Part shown: in pieces, positions 36,685 to 45,613 of the stretch
Layout of the letters: the number at the start of each line of letters is the position of its first letter
Position numbering within the stretch: the stretch's first letter is position 1
Assembly (NCBI GenBank): GCA_023266575.1
Contig: JAHFPV010000006.1
Location: 1-64,000 of the forward strand
DNA length: 64,000 nucleotides
Source: Sphingobium sp.
GTDB taxonomy: Bacteria > Pseudomonadota > Alphaproteobacteria > Sphingomonadales > Sphingomonadaceae
Reading direction: 5' to 3'
The notes under the pieces: model-generated
Database searches by the model: none
What the model was told of the DNA's origin: nothing
What the model saw: the letters and a program-made list of their open reading frames with translations, nothing else
Made by a program: the position numbers and the translations under genes

Positions 36685-37934
36685 GGATCGAGCGGGTCTA
36701 TGGCTTCGACATGGAAAGAGATCGGATCTGGCGCAAAGACCAGCGTGAACTGGTCGGGTCCTGGTGTCAGGCGACCGGGCTGCACGCCCATTTCGGCAAG
36801 ATTGCGCTGGGCCAGCACATCGCTGCTGATATATTGGATCGTGCGATGATCCGCCACTACCAAGGCGGGCCGATCGGTGGGGAATTTTGCGGCCAGCAAC
36901 AGTCGCGCGCAATTGCGCAAATTGGTGGTGGTGTGGCGCGCATGGGGTTCGATCAAGATACGGTCGGCAGGCACGCCATATTGCGTGATGAGCAGTCGCT
37001 TCATCTCCACCGCTTCGTTGAACGGTGTGCGGTTGGGATGCACATTGCCGCCCGACACGATGATGAAGGGCGCGACGCCCCGTGCGAACATATCGGCGGC
37101 GATCGACAAGCGGATGTGCCCCATCACGCCTGTGTGCGATTGCGCATCCTCCGGTCCGTGACCAAATACCAATAGTGCCGTGTAGGGCTTTTCACGCCAG
37201 TTCATCCTGTTAATGGCGCGGTTGGTTTCGGCATTGTCTCCGCCGAGCAAAGGCCGGAAATTTCCGGCGTCGATGCGTTCGTTCATTTGCAGCAGGCCCG
37301 CCGCATAACGCTGAGCGGGGTCGAAAAACAGGTCGCTGCCCTTCGCCTGCGCGGCGGTGGCGACGCCATGCGCGCTCAAAATGTCGGCCATCTGTGGCAG
37401 AGCCATATTGAAGATGGTCGCATCTATGACAGGATAGCGCGGCGCCACACCCATGGCATAGACAGCGATCACGCGGTTAATTGCAGCCGCCGTTTCCGCC
37501 CAGGCCGCCGCCACCAGATCGGCATCGGACAACGCCGCATATCGTGCAAAACGTCCCGATGGGCGCATCTGCCGTGCGACCAGCGCCTTGCCCAGTTTCG
37601 GATTTTCCACCAGGTACCGCAAGCGCGCCTGGACCAGAGCGATGTCCGCATCGGTCCATATCCACGCATCGGCCAGGCATTGCGGCGAAGGCGTGCATGG
37701 ACCTGTTGGAATGCGCGCCGCGCGATCGGCTGTCAGCGTTTGAAGCACGCTGTCATCCCGCAATGCCTGCCCCCAGCCATCCGCTGTCCGCATCATGGCG
37801 AACAGCGGAAAGACACGCGTCGGCAGCGTATCGGCAAAGGGTGATGTGTACCCCGCTGGCTCCTGCGCTGCCGTCGTTGCCGACGCCAGCGACAAGGCAA
37901 CTGCCACGCAAGCCCCGAAGGCAGACGCACGCAT
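36681..37934 (-). CDS. YdcF/SanA-type DUF218 protein, exported
   Basis: 417 aa from the start at 37934, with a signal peptide (about 1-23). The DUF218 domain fills the C-terminal half: TALLVFGHGPE, then GHIRLSIAADMFARGVAPFIIVSGGNVHPN, and YGVPADRILIEPHARHTTTNL. A large N-terminal helical part (about 25-220) is unlike the short YdcF of E. coli. Family members are linked to envelope or SAM-binding functions, and the enzymatic role is not established. Translationally coupled to GH92. Confidence 0.75.
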   Translation of the reverse strand: MRASAFGACVAVALSLASATTAAQEPAGYTSPFADTLPTRVFPLFAMMRTADGWGQALRDDSVLQTLTADRAARIPTGPCTPSPQCLADAWIWTDADIALVQARLRYLVENPKLGKALVARQMRPSGRFARYAALSDADLVAAAWAETAAAINRVIAVYAMGVAPRYPVIDATIFNMALPQMADILSAHGVATAAQAKGSDLFFDPAQRYAAGLLQMNERIDAGNFRPLLGGDNAETNRAINRMNWREKPYTALLVFGHGPEDAQSHTGVMGHIRLSIAADMFARGVAPFIIVSGGNVHPNRTPFNEAVEMKRLLITQYGVPADRILIEPHARHTTTNLRNCARLLLAAKFPTDRPALVVADHRTIQYISSDVLAQRNLAEMGVQPGRLTPGPDQFTLVFAPDPISFHVEAIDPLDP

Positions 37935-37944
37935 CAGGTGCAAA

Positions 37945-40464
37945 TTACCAGCTCCGGCTGAGGATAAAGCGGAAATTGCGGCCGAACACCGGACGACCAT
38001 AGATCGCATCGCTTGCGCCCTGTCCGGCAAGCTGGTCAGTGCGCGGGTTGCCTTCGGTCAATCCCTTCGCATTGGTGAGATTGTCGCCGACCACCTGGAA
38101 GCGCCATTTGCCATAGGTCATCGCCGCACTGGCGCCGAACGTCTGATAGGCCGGCAGCGCGGTAAGATTGAAAAGATCGACGTAGCGACGACCGACCCAT
38201 TCATAACGTCCCGCGATCTGCAGTTCGCCCTCGCCCACCGGGAAAGTGAACGATGGGCGCACATTGCCGAAAAATTTGGGTTCACGGATGATCTGGTTGC
38301 CGTTCACGGCGCTGGGATCGGCACCTGACGAGTTTTGCAGGTTGCGATACTGCGCATCGGAATAGGTGACGGAGCCGGCCAATTCAAACCAGCGGACGGG
38401 CGTGATCTTGCCATCGATTTCTACACCCTTCACAACAGCTTCGCCGATGAAAGGCACGGACTGGTCGTTGCGGCCGGTCAACGGGTTGAAAGCTATGAAC
38501 GAGGCGTTGAACGGGTTAAACTTGGTGTAAAATCCCGTCACATAGACATAGGCAGGGCCATAGCTTGCCTTGACGCCCAATTCATACTGACGCGCTTTGG
38601 TCTTGATAATGGTGGGCGCTGGGTTGGATACCACGCCCATCTGCGGGGGTACTTCCAGATTGGAGACACGGCCATAGGCACCCAAATTGCCATTGAAATC
38701 GTAATTGGCGCCGAGTGTCCAGTTAGTCGCCGAAGGCTTGAGCGTCTGGGAAACGATCGCGCCGGTGAAGGCGCGGGTATTATTATCGGCTATCGTGGTG
38801 GCGTCGCCCAGATTGGCGCTGGCCGACAGTAACGAATAGCCTTCATAGTCGTACCATTCCTTGCGGATGCCACCGTCGATCTTCAATCCGTCGGTCACGT
38901 CCCAAGTGTCGTTCGCGTAGATGGCGATCATCTTCGCATCGGCCTTGCCCTGATTGAGCGTGGTCGTGTAGCGCAAGACGCCATTTTGCGTGACCGAACC
39001 CAGCACGGCGCCCGTGGCCGAATAAGCGACGAGGTCGAGCGTGCGCGGCCGACTCTGAACCTCGATCAGCATGTCCTGATAGACCTGGAACAGCGTATTG
39101 CCGTAAAATGATCCATAGGTGCCAACCCGCACGTCATGCGTGCCAAAGCCGGTTTCGAATTTGCGGGTCACGCTCAGATCGGCCTGTCCCGAATAGAATT
39201 TCGATTCCGAAACGCGGTACTGGCCGGACATGACCAGCCCGGAAGCGGCATAGGGATCATAGGCCGTCGCGCCGTTCGTGCCTGCGATCGCGTAACCCAG
39301 GCGCGCGACGTCCGCGCCAAAAGCCGTGCGCGCGGCCGCCAGATTGCTGGCGATAAAGGCATTGCCATCGACCGGATTGGTGGTCGAATAGAAAGCGTCG
39401 AAGCTGCTTTTGCCCTTGGTAAACCCGCCCTTGGCAGAGACGAGCCAGCCGTCGAAATCGCCTTCATACTGGATGCCGGCATTGAAGAAGCGGATATGGC
39501 GGCCATCGGCCAGATCGCGGGTCAAGCCCTGCGTCACGCCCGCGCCATCACGATATTTGATGTTCACGTTGCGCAGCGACGGCGAGTTCATCGTGCCGGT
39601 GTGATAGTCGATATAGGGATCCAGCGAGACTGACGGATTGCGCGGATCGGCGATCGGGATCGGCAGATAGAACAGGTTGTGATCGTTCGTATATTGCATC
39701 GCCACCTTGACGAAGCCATTGTCCAGATCGTGCTTCAGATTGGCGCGGATCTGACCACCTTTGTCGTTGGGAAATCCGGCGTCGCGATAGCCATCATGCT
39801 GGCGCAGGAAGCCGCCAATCGCATAATAGGTGTTTTCGCCAACTGGGCCTGACTGCATGGCGTCCAGCCGGTACAGACCGGTATCGCCCAACGTGATCTG
39901 CGCCTTGCCACGCGATTCGGGGCCGCCGGTCGCAGTGATATTATTGGCAATGGCGGCGGCGCTGCTTGCGTAAATTGGCGCAGGGCCACCGCGGACGATT
40001 TCGACGCGCTCGGTCATCAGATCGTAGCGGTTCATGCCGTCGCCGGAGTTGAAGAACACGCCGTCGATTTCATGATAGAGCGGCAGCCCGTCCTGCTGGA
40101 AGAGCAGATAGCCGCGATCCGTCGGAATACCGCGCACGCGGGTGATGTTCTGCACTTCACCGCCAGTCGCTTCCACCTGGATGCCCGGAACCGTGCCGAG
40201 CAGATCGGCGAAGTTCTTGGGCGCGATCTTCTGGACTTCGGCCTCGCCAAGCGAGTTGACCGCATAGGATACGTCAAAGCGGCGTTGGGCGCGCGCGCTG
40301 CCCGTTACGACGATGTCCGATTGCGGCTCTTCTTCCACATCCGGTGCGGCGGCTGGCGCGGTTTCTTGCGCGGCAGCAATGCCCGACACCGACACCGACA
40401 GCGCCAGTGCGCTGAGCGACGTGAGCAAAATGGCGGCTTTGGATTTCTTGACTATAGGTTGCAT
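37945..40464 (-). CDS. TonB-dependent receptor (first gene of the GH92/PI-PLC operon)
   Basis: 839 aa from the start at 40464, preceded by GGGGGAG. Signal peptide about 1-33, TonB box region SDIVVTGSARAQRRFD, plug with FADLLGTVPGIQVEATGG and VEIVRGGPAPIYASSAAA, barrel ending in a C-terminal Trp (FILSRSW). It has no STN domain. It opens the operon receptor, YdcF, GH92, PI-PLC and would import the partly digested glycolipid or oligosaccharide. Confidence 0.9.
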   Translation of the reverse strand: MQPIVKKSKAAILLTSLSALALSVSVSGIAAAQETAPAAAPDVEEEPQSDIVVTGSARAQRRFDVSYAVNSLGEAEVQKIAPKNFADLLGTVPGIQVEATGGEVQNITRVRGIPTDRGYLLFQQDGLPLYHEIDGVFFNSGDGMNRYDLMTERVEIVRGGPAPIYASSAAAIANNITATGGPESRGKAQITLGDTGLYRLDAMQSGPVGENTYYAIGGFLRQHDGYRDAGFPNDKGGQIRANLKHDLDNGFVKVAMQYTNDHNLFYLPIPIADPRNPSVSLDPYIDYHTGTMNSPSLRNVNIKYRDGAGVTQGLTRDLADGRHIRFFNAGIQYEGDFDGWLVSAKGGFTKGKSSFDAFYSTTNPVDGNAFIASNLAAARTAFGADVARLGYAIAGTNGATAYDPYAASGLVMSGQYRVSESKFYSGQADLSVTRKFETGFGTHDVRVGTYGSFYGNTLFQVYQDMLIEVQSRPRTLDLVAYSATGAVLGSVTQNGVLRYTTTLNQGKADAKMIAIYANDTWDVTDGLKIDGGIRKEWYDYEGYSLLSASANLGDATTIADNNTRAFTGAIVSQTLKPSATNWTLGANYDFNGNLGAYGRVSNLEVPPQMGVVSNPAPTIIKTKARQYELGVKASYGPAYVYVTGFYTKFNPFNASFIAFNPLTGRNDQSVPFIGEAVVKGVEIDGKITPVRWFELAGSVTYSDAQYRNLQNSSGADPSAVNGNQIIREPKFFGNVRPSFTFPVGEGELQIAGRYEWVGRRYVDLFNLTALPAYQTFGASAAMTYGKWRFQVVGDNLTNAKGLTEGNPRTDQLAGQGASDAIYGRPVFGRNFRFILSRSW

Positions 40465-41106
40465 TGTGCGACTCCCCCGCTTGGATGCCGGGCGGTTAAG
40501 GGCACTTCGCGACAGAGCCATGACAGTCTGACCTGTCAATGCGGGAATGGTTGCATATTTTGCGTATCGCCAGAGCGGTTCGCCTTGGCAAAGTCGCCAA
40601 GTTCGGGGGCACACTGATCACCGAGGACTGCGCCACGCCCGATTGCTCGGCAGCAACATGCCGGGCCTTTGATATTGCGCAGTGAACGGCGTTCGGATCA
40701 GGTGTGCGCCGCAGGCCCGCTGTGCATGTTGGCGGTGTTTACGATCTTGTCCATGTCGCTGAGACTATCGATTCAGTCGCTTGTTTGTTTGCAACGACCA
40801 CGCCAAATCGAGTTGAATGAAGCGGTTGAGCGAGTGACTCCCTCGATCATCTGTCCGTGCTAGATTCCGACAGTGTTTTTCGGTCGTCATGGGTTTTACG
40901 ATACGCAGGCGTTCGCCAGGTTCGGCGCTGCTCCGCCAGAGATCAACGCAAAGCCGTCGGATTTCATGTGATTGTCGCCGAGTTGCTGTGCTTCAGCCCG
41001 CACGATAACCGTCCACTATCCGTCTAGTCTGTCTGGGACGGATAAGCCGTGATAGCCTCTCCTTCTGAACCATGTTTGATCAAGGCCGATGAAAGCTGGG
41101 AATGGG
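40465..41106. other. Divergent intergenic region
   Basis: This 640-base gap should contain the promoter of the minus-strand receptor operon and of the plus-strand GH78 remnant. No gene, RNA or clear terminator was recognised. Short frames here have no domain. Confidence 0.35.
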
Positions 41107-41850
41107 ATGGTAGAGGTAACGCGCCGACATTTGTTATCGGCAGTACCGCGTGGTGCGATAGCGGCGGCGTTGGCGCCCTTGCCGCTGTCAGCGCAGTCTG
41201 TTGCGTTGTCGCCCTCATCCGTCGGTCAATCTTTGCTGGAGAAGGCCGAGCAGTTGAAGCCGCGGCTCAATGTATCGGTTCAGAAGCCCCTCGGCCTTGT
41301 AAATCCGGTCAGGGACACAGAGCAGCCGCTGGGCTGGCGGATCGATAAGGTCGGAGATGCAGACGCCATCGAGTCCCGATTGTTGCAGAAAACGGGCGGC
41401 GCCCTCATCATCGATTTCGGCGGCCATCGTGCCGGCCATCTGTCCTTCGATATCGAGAGTGTAGGCGCTGTGATCGGCGCGCCTGTGCGGCTGCGCTTCA
41501 CATTTGGCGAAGTCATTTCCGACGTGGCGGAACCGTTCCAGCCCTATAAGGGATGGCTGTCTGAAAGCTGGCTGCCAGAAGAGATCGTGACGATCGACGT
41601 CGTCCCTTCGTCGTTCCGTCTGCCGAGGCGCTATGCCTTTCGGTTCGTGAAGATTGAGCTTCTCGGCCTGCCGACCGGACGTAAGATAGCGTTTCACAAT
41701 TTCCGCGCACATGCCGTGACATCGGCCACGGGAACGGTCCCCGCGCTTCCCAAGCGATTGCCGGCAGACCTGCACGACATGGATCGCGTGGCCATAGCGA
41801 CGCTGCACGACTGCATGCAGACTGTGTTTGAAGATGGTCCGCGGCGTGAT
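41107..41850 (+). pseudogene. GH78-like alpha-L-rhamnosidase, N-terminal fragment only
   Basis: An export-type N-terminus with twin Arg (TRRHLLSAVPRGAIAAALAPL) leads into a beta-sandwich region (RFTFGEVISDVAEPF, YAFRFVKIEL). It ends in [20 protein letters not shown] then FEDGPRRD, the segment just before the catalytic (alpha/alpha)6 domain of GH78-like enzymes. From about 41840-41850 the sequence switches to riboflavin-synthesis coding in another frame, and the rhamnosidase frame ends soon after at 41886. All catalytic residues are missing. Confidence 0.7.
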
Positions 41851-42577
41851 CAAGCCGGGGCATGTGTTTCCGCTGATCGCGCGTGATGGCGGGGTATTGG
41901 TGCGCGCCGGCCATACCGAGGCATCGGTGGACATCGCGCGTCTTGCCGGGCTCAATGCGTCCGCCGTCATCTGCGAGATCATGAACCCGGATGGATCGAT
42001 GGCCCGGCTGCACGAACTTGGCCCGTTTGCGCAAAAACACGGCCTCAAAATCGGCACGATTCGCGACCTCATTGCCTATCGACGGCGTTTCGATCATCTG
42101 GTGGAATGTATCTCCACCACGTGCTTCGTCTCCGATCATGGCGGTGAATGGCGGCTGCTGACCTATCGCAACAAGGTGGACGGCACCTACAATCTGGTCC
42201 TGCAGAAAGGCGAGATCGATCCGCACAGGGAAACGCTGGTGCGTATGCACACGGCGTCACTCCTGTCCGACCTGTTGGGCGAACATGGCTCCCGGAGCCG
42301 AGCGATACCCGCTGCCATGGAGGAAATTGCGCAAGTTGGCCATGGTGTCATCGTGCTGCTTGTCCCCCGCACGGACACCGGGTCGGCGTTACAGACGGTC
42401 GCGGGTGCCGACATCGACATGGATGGTCGCACTTATGGGGTTGGCGCGCAGATACTCGCCGACCTTGGCGTCCATGATCTGATCCTGTTGACGAGTTCGG
42501 ACCATCGTGCCCCGGTAGGTCTTGAAGGCTATGGTCTTCATATCGTCCGTAACCAACATTTCGATATCGCCCGCTAG
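41841..42577 (+). pseudogene. RibBA fragment lacking the front of the DHBP synthase domain
   Basis: From about 41841 the frame reads [51 protein letters not shown] and [15 protein letters not shown], the C-terminal half of 3,4-dihydroxy-2-butanone-4-phosphate synthase. A GTP-cyclohydrolase-II-like domain follows ([36 protein letters not shown]). The N-terminal ~130 residues with the substrate-phosphate site are absent, and the cyclohydrolase domain lacks the zinc cysteines, as in many alphaproteobacterial RibBA. The only possible start (TTG 41828) lies in the rhamnosidase part. It is inactive unless a functional copy exists elsewhere. Confidence 0.75.
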
Positions 42578-42623
42578 CGACGATGCGGCGGTCATTATCC
42601 AGAACATCGAAAGGACGTCAGGC

Positions 42624-43133
42624 ATGAGTATCGATAGCGCCACATTTCGGACGGTCATGGGGCATTATCCTACGGGCGTGTGTGTCGTCACGAGCGTAAC
42701 GCCAGAAGGTGCGCCGATCGGCATGACCGTGGGGTCGTTCACGTCGGTCTCCCTCGATCCGCCGTTGATCGGATTCTTTCCGGACAAAAAGTCGAAGAGT
42801 TGGCCGCCGATCGCCGAAACCGGCCGGTTTTGCGTCAACATATTGGCACAGGATCAGGAGTTGCTCTGCCGCAGGTTTTCCGGCCCGATAGCCGATCGAT
42901 TTTCCGAGGTCATTCACCGAACCTCGCAAAACGGCCTTCCGGTCTTGGATGGAGCCTTGGCATGGATCGACTGCGATCTCTATGCGGTCCAGGACGCAGG
43001 CGATCACGATTTCGTATTGGGCGAGGTCAAGGCCATGACGGCTGAACGAACAGTGTCGCCTCTTATCTTTCATCGCGGGGCATATGGGCAGGTCAGCGCT
43101 ATAACAATTACCGCCGGAAACGAACGCTTGTAA
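42624..43133 (+). CDS. Flavin reductase of the two-component monooxygenase type
   Basis: 169 aa from an ATG at 42624 with AAAGGA upstream. The flavin-reductase-like split-barrel domain shows FRTVMGHYPTGVCVVTS, GMTVGSFTSVSLDPPLIGF, FCVNILAQDQ and the C-terminal LIFHRGAYG. Such proteins supply reduced FMN/FAD to a partner oxygenase. No two-component oxygenase subunit is adjacent, so the partner must be elsewhere. It follows the RibBA remnant by 47 bases. Confidence 0.88.
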   Translation: MSIDSATFRTVMGHYPTGVCVVTSVTPEGAPIGMTVGSFTSVSLDPPLIGFFPDKKSKSWPPIAETGRFCVNILAQDQELLCRRFSGPIADRFSEVIHRTSQNGLPVLDGALAWIDCDLYAVQDAGDHDFVLGEVKAMTAERTVSPLIFHRGAYGQVSAITITAGNERL

Positions 43134-43135
43134 AC

Positions 43136-43370
43136 TTAGGATCTCGGCTCGGTCCGAGCCAGAATGCCACGGCAGCGGCGAGGCTTATGGCGGATAGGAA
43201 GTTTCAGGCGCGTTTGTCGTGACGGGTGGCGATGCGTCGGAAGTCCTTGAGGCGGCAGAACATAGCCTCGCCCCCCCGAACGGTCATTGTAGCGGCGTTC
43301 GTCATACTGGATCAGACGCTGGCGGCTGCGCCGTCCGGGGATCACTCGCCGGTCATCGACCCGTCACGCT
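43136..43370 (-). pseudogene. IS5-family transposase C-terminal remnant
   Basis: On the minus strand one frame reads IQYDERRYNDRSG, and after a shift another reads FCRLKDFRRIATRHDKRA, a stop, then NFLSAISLAAAVAFWL. These are the last blocks of an IS5-type transposase (the YDxRRYxxRN...ERxFxRLKxFRRIATRYDK signature) with at least one frameshift and one nonsense codon. No element ends were identified. It is a relic inside the scarred 41-46 kb zone. Confidence 0.7.
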
Positions 43371-43511
43371 CCAGGCTGGTTCTTCGGCAAGTGCGGCTCG
43401 GTCGCAGCCCATGCTTCGCCCAACAACCAGAACAATGAACGCGATATCGCTAATAGTCTCCTACAACAATGGAGAATAGCTGGATCAATGCGCGCGTAGA
43501 TTTTCAAGAGG

Positions 43512-44491
43512 CTAATTGGGTTTAGACCCCGAATTACATCTCACGACTTTTTGATTCAGTTCACCAAATATGCTTTCGGTTTCCCCTGCTTGCATGAAAA
43601 CCTTATCCCCAAAGCGCAAAAAGGGCGTCATCGCGTTGCCATGCTCGATTATTTCAATTGCGCGCCGCTCGGAAATGCAAGTCGATCCCACCTGCTTGAA
43701 ATCAGCGTCGGACACTGTGCCGGAGCCGATGATAGTGCCTGCGCACAGATGTCTTGTACGGGCGGCATGCGCGATGAGCTCATGGAAACCATAGCCCATC
43801 CTTTCGCCTGAAGGATGGCCGAACCATTGGCCATTAACCTCCACGCGCAATGGCAGGCAGACCCGGCCATTGCGCCAATTGTCGCCCAGCTCGTCGGGCG
43901 TGATCGCGATCGGCGCGGCGCTGCAGGCCGGCTTGGCCTGAATCCAGCCGAAACCTGTCTTCATTTCCGCTGGTGCCACGGCGCGCAGCGACCAGTCGTT
44001 GATGAGGATGATGAGGCGGATATGCGCCATGGCATCCGCCGCCGAACAGCCCATCGGCACATCGTCCGTGACGATGCCGAATTCCCCTTCGAAATCGATG
44101 AAGTCGGCTTCGGTGGGAAAGGCGACATCGTCATGCGGGGCCAGGAAGCAGTGGCTCATGCCCTGATACATGAGCGGCAGGTCGGTTTGATAGGGGGGTG
44201 GTTGAACGCCCGTTGCATCAGCACGCCGTGGTTGGCGAAAGCCGACCCGTCCAGCCACTGCCAGGTGCGCGGCAGGGGCGCTAGGAGCGTGGTGTGATCG
44301 AGATTCTCACCGCCCCCTGCCGCCAGCGTAGTCGAGAGGGCTGCGGCGTCATTCAGCAGCGCGTCCCAATCGGCAATGGCGTGCAGCAGGTTGGGCCAGC
44401 GCGGTCCCATCGGCAGACAGCGCGCACCATCCTGCGACAAGAGCAACAATTCCCCGTCGGCTGTGCCGTTGGCGCGCGTTGCGAAACGCAT
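43512..44491 (-). pseudogene. Fumarylacetoacetate-hydrolase-family enzyme, frameshifted
   Basis: The N-terminal part (from 44491, MRFATRANGTADGELLLL) ends in HGVLMQRAFNHPP, and the rest continues in another frame (YQTDLPLMYQGMSHCFLAPHDDV). The frames meet at a run of six C on the coding strand (44193-44198). Adding one base restores a 326-aa protein. The C-terminal part keeps the metal-binding FIDFEGEFGIV and NDWSLRAVAPAEM blocks of FAH-fold hydrolases, which cleave a C-C bond of 1,3-diketo acids. Last gene of the aromatic operon. Either a true loss or a homopolymer sequencing error. Confidence 0.82.
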
Positions 44492-44555
44492 GGGTTGCTT
44501 CCTTTCCGATATTTTCACAATGGAGGCGCGCTAACGGCGCGCGCCGGACGCAGGC

Positions 44556-45125
44556 TCAGCGTTTCAACTCGGCGTCGAACGTGCCGTCGATCAGGATGAA
44601 AACGATCCGGCAATTGCGATCGGACCGGTTGGACCAGCCATGGTTGGTGCCGCGCTGGATGACGATGTCGCCGGCGCGCACCGTGGTCTCGCCTTCGTCC
44701 ATGATCAGGACAAGTTCGCCCTCCACCACGATGCCATAGTCGATGGTCTCGGTGCGGTGCATCAGGGCGTGGCGCGACCCTTCGCCATCATGGGCTGACG
44801 CGTCATGCGCGCCGACTTCGGCGAAATGGGCGCGGGCTTCCTCGAGCGACATGGTGCGGATGCCGTCGCCTTCAGGCGGGATGTCCAGCACGCGGATGCG
44901 GGTGCCGTTCTTGGGCGGCGCAAGGATGATGCCGGTTTCCGCTGGTTCGCCGGAGGCGGCGTCCAGCGGGGCTGGGGTGGCCTGCGTGTTCCAGACTTCG
45001 TGAAACATCGGGCCAATGTCGCCGCCGATGCGTTGGACACGCTGGACCGGGCCATCTTCCTGAATGATGGCGCGGCCGGCGGCGTCGTGCCCGGTGACGA
45101 TGCGGCGAACGGATTCAAATTCCAT
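44556..45125 (-). CDS. Cupin-domain protein
   Basis: 189 aa from an ATG at 45125; the longer open frame upstream is out of register with the next gene. The cupin motifs lie in the last third: LMHRTETIDYGIVVEGELVLIMDEGETT and GDIVIQRGTNHGWSN, with His and Glu ligands compatible with a metal site. Similar single-cupin proteins accompany aromatic-degradation genes, as isomerases, small dioxygenases or binding proteins. The exact role is unknown. Confidence 0.75.
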   Translation of the reverse strand: MEFESVRRIVTGHDAAGRAIIQEDGPVQRVQRIGGDIGPMFHEVWNTQATPAPLDAASGEPAETGIILAPPKNGTRIRVLDIPPEGDGIRTMSLEEARAHFAEVGAHDASAHDGEGSRHALMHRTETIDYGIVVEGELVLIMDEGETTVRAGDIVIQRGTNHGWSNRSDRNCRIVFILIDGTFDAELKR

Positions 45126-45135
45126 GAGCATTTTC

Positions 45136-45613
45136 CTAAATAAGGGACGCGCCGCCGACCATGCGTCGCAGCACGCGCCGAGTGACCCATGCGCCAAGCG
45201 CGGCGCCGTAGATGATCTTGATGACAAGGGCGGGTCGCCAGTCCAGCGTGGCGACACTGCTGGCGAGCCAGGCAAAGCGAGACCGCCGCGCCCAGCGTAA
45301 GGCCGCACAGGACCGAGACGAGGGCGGCCTGCAACAGCCATCGAACTGTCACGGGATGGCCGCCAAACCGGCCCGCTGATTGCGCGCGCCGCGCGATCCC
45401 ACCCGGCACGAAACAGGCCATCAGCGCAACCGCCGCGCTTTGCGGCAGGAAATCGAAGGCGTAGCCGCCCCAATGCCCCACCGCGACACGCCCGGCCGTG
45501 CCGAAGACGGCGAGGAAGAACAGCGCGCCGATCACCCCGTTGATCGCGGCACTGACGATCGTCTCCCGCGCGATATAGGGGGTGATGCGGCCCATCTGTC
45601 CTTCCACGCCCAT
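45136..45613 (-). pseudogene. Small inner-membrane protein, frameshifted
   Basis: The frame from 45613 (TGATG overlap with the hydrolase stop) encodes three hydrophobic segments (TIVSAAINGVIGALFFLAVFG, AAVALMACFVPGGIA, LLQAALVSVLCGLTLGAAVSL). It then leaves the frame at the A-run 45274-45276. Dropping one base restores WLASSVATLDWRPALVIKII, YGAALGAWVTRRVL and a TAG at 45136-45138, for a 158-aa, four-helix protein. I do not recognise the family. It may be a transport or permease helper in the aromatic operon. Confidence 0.65.
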
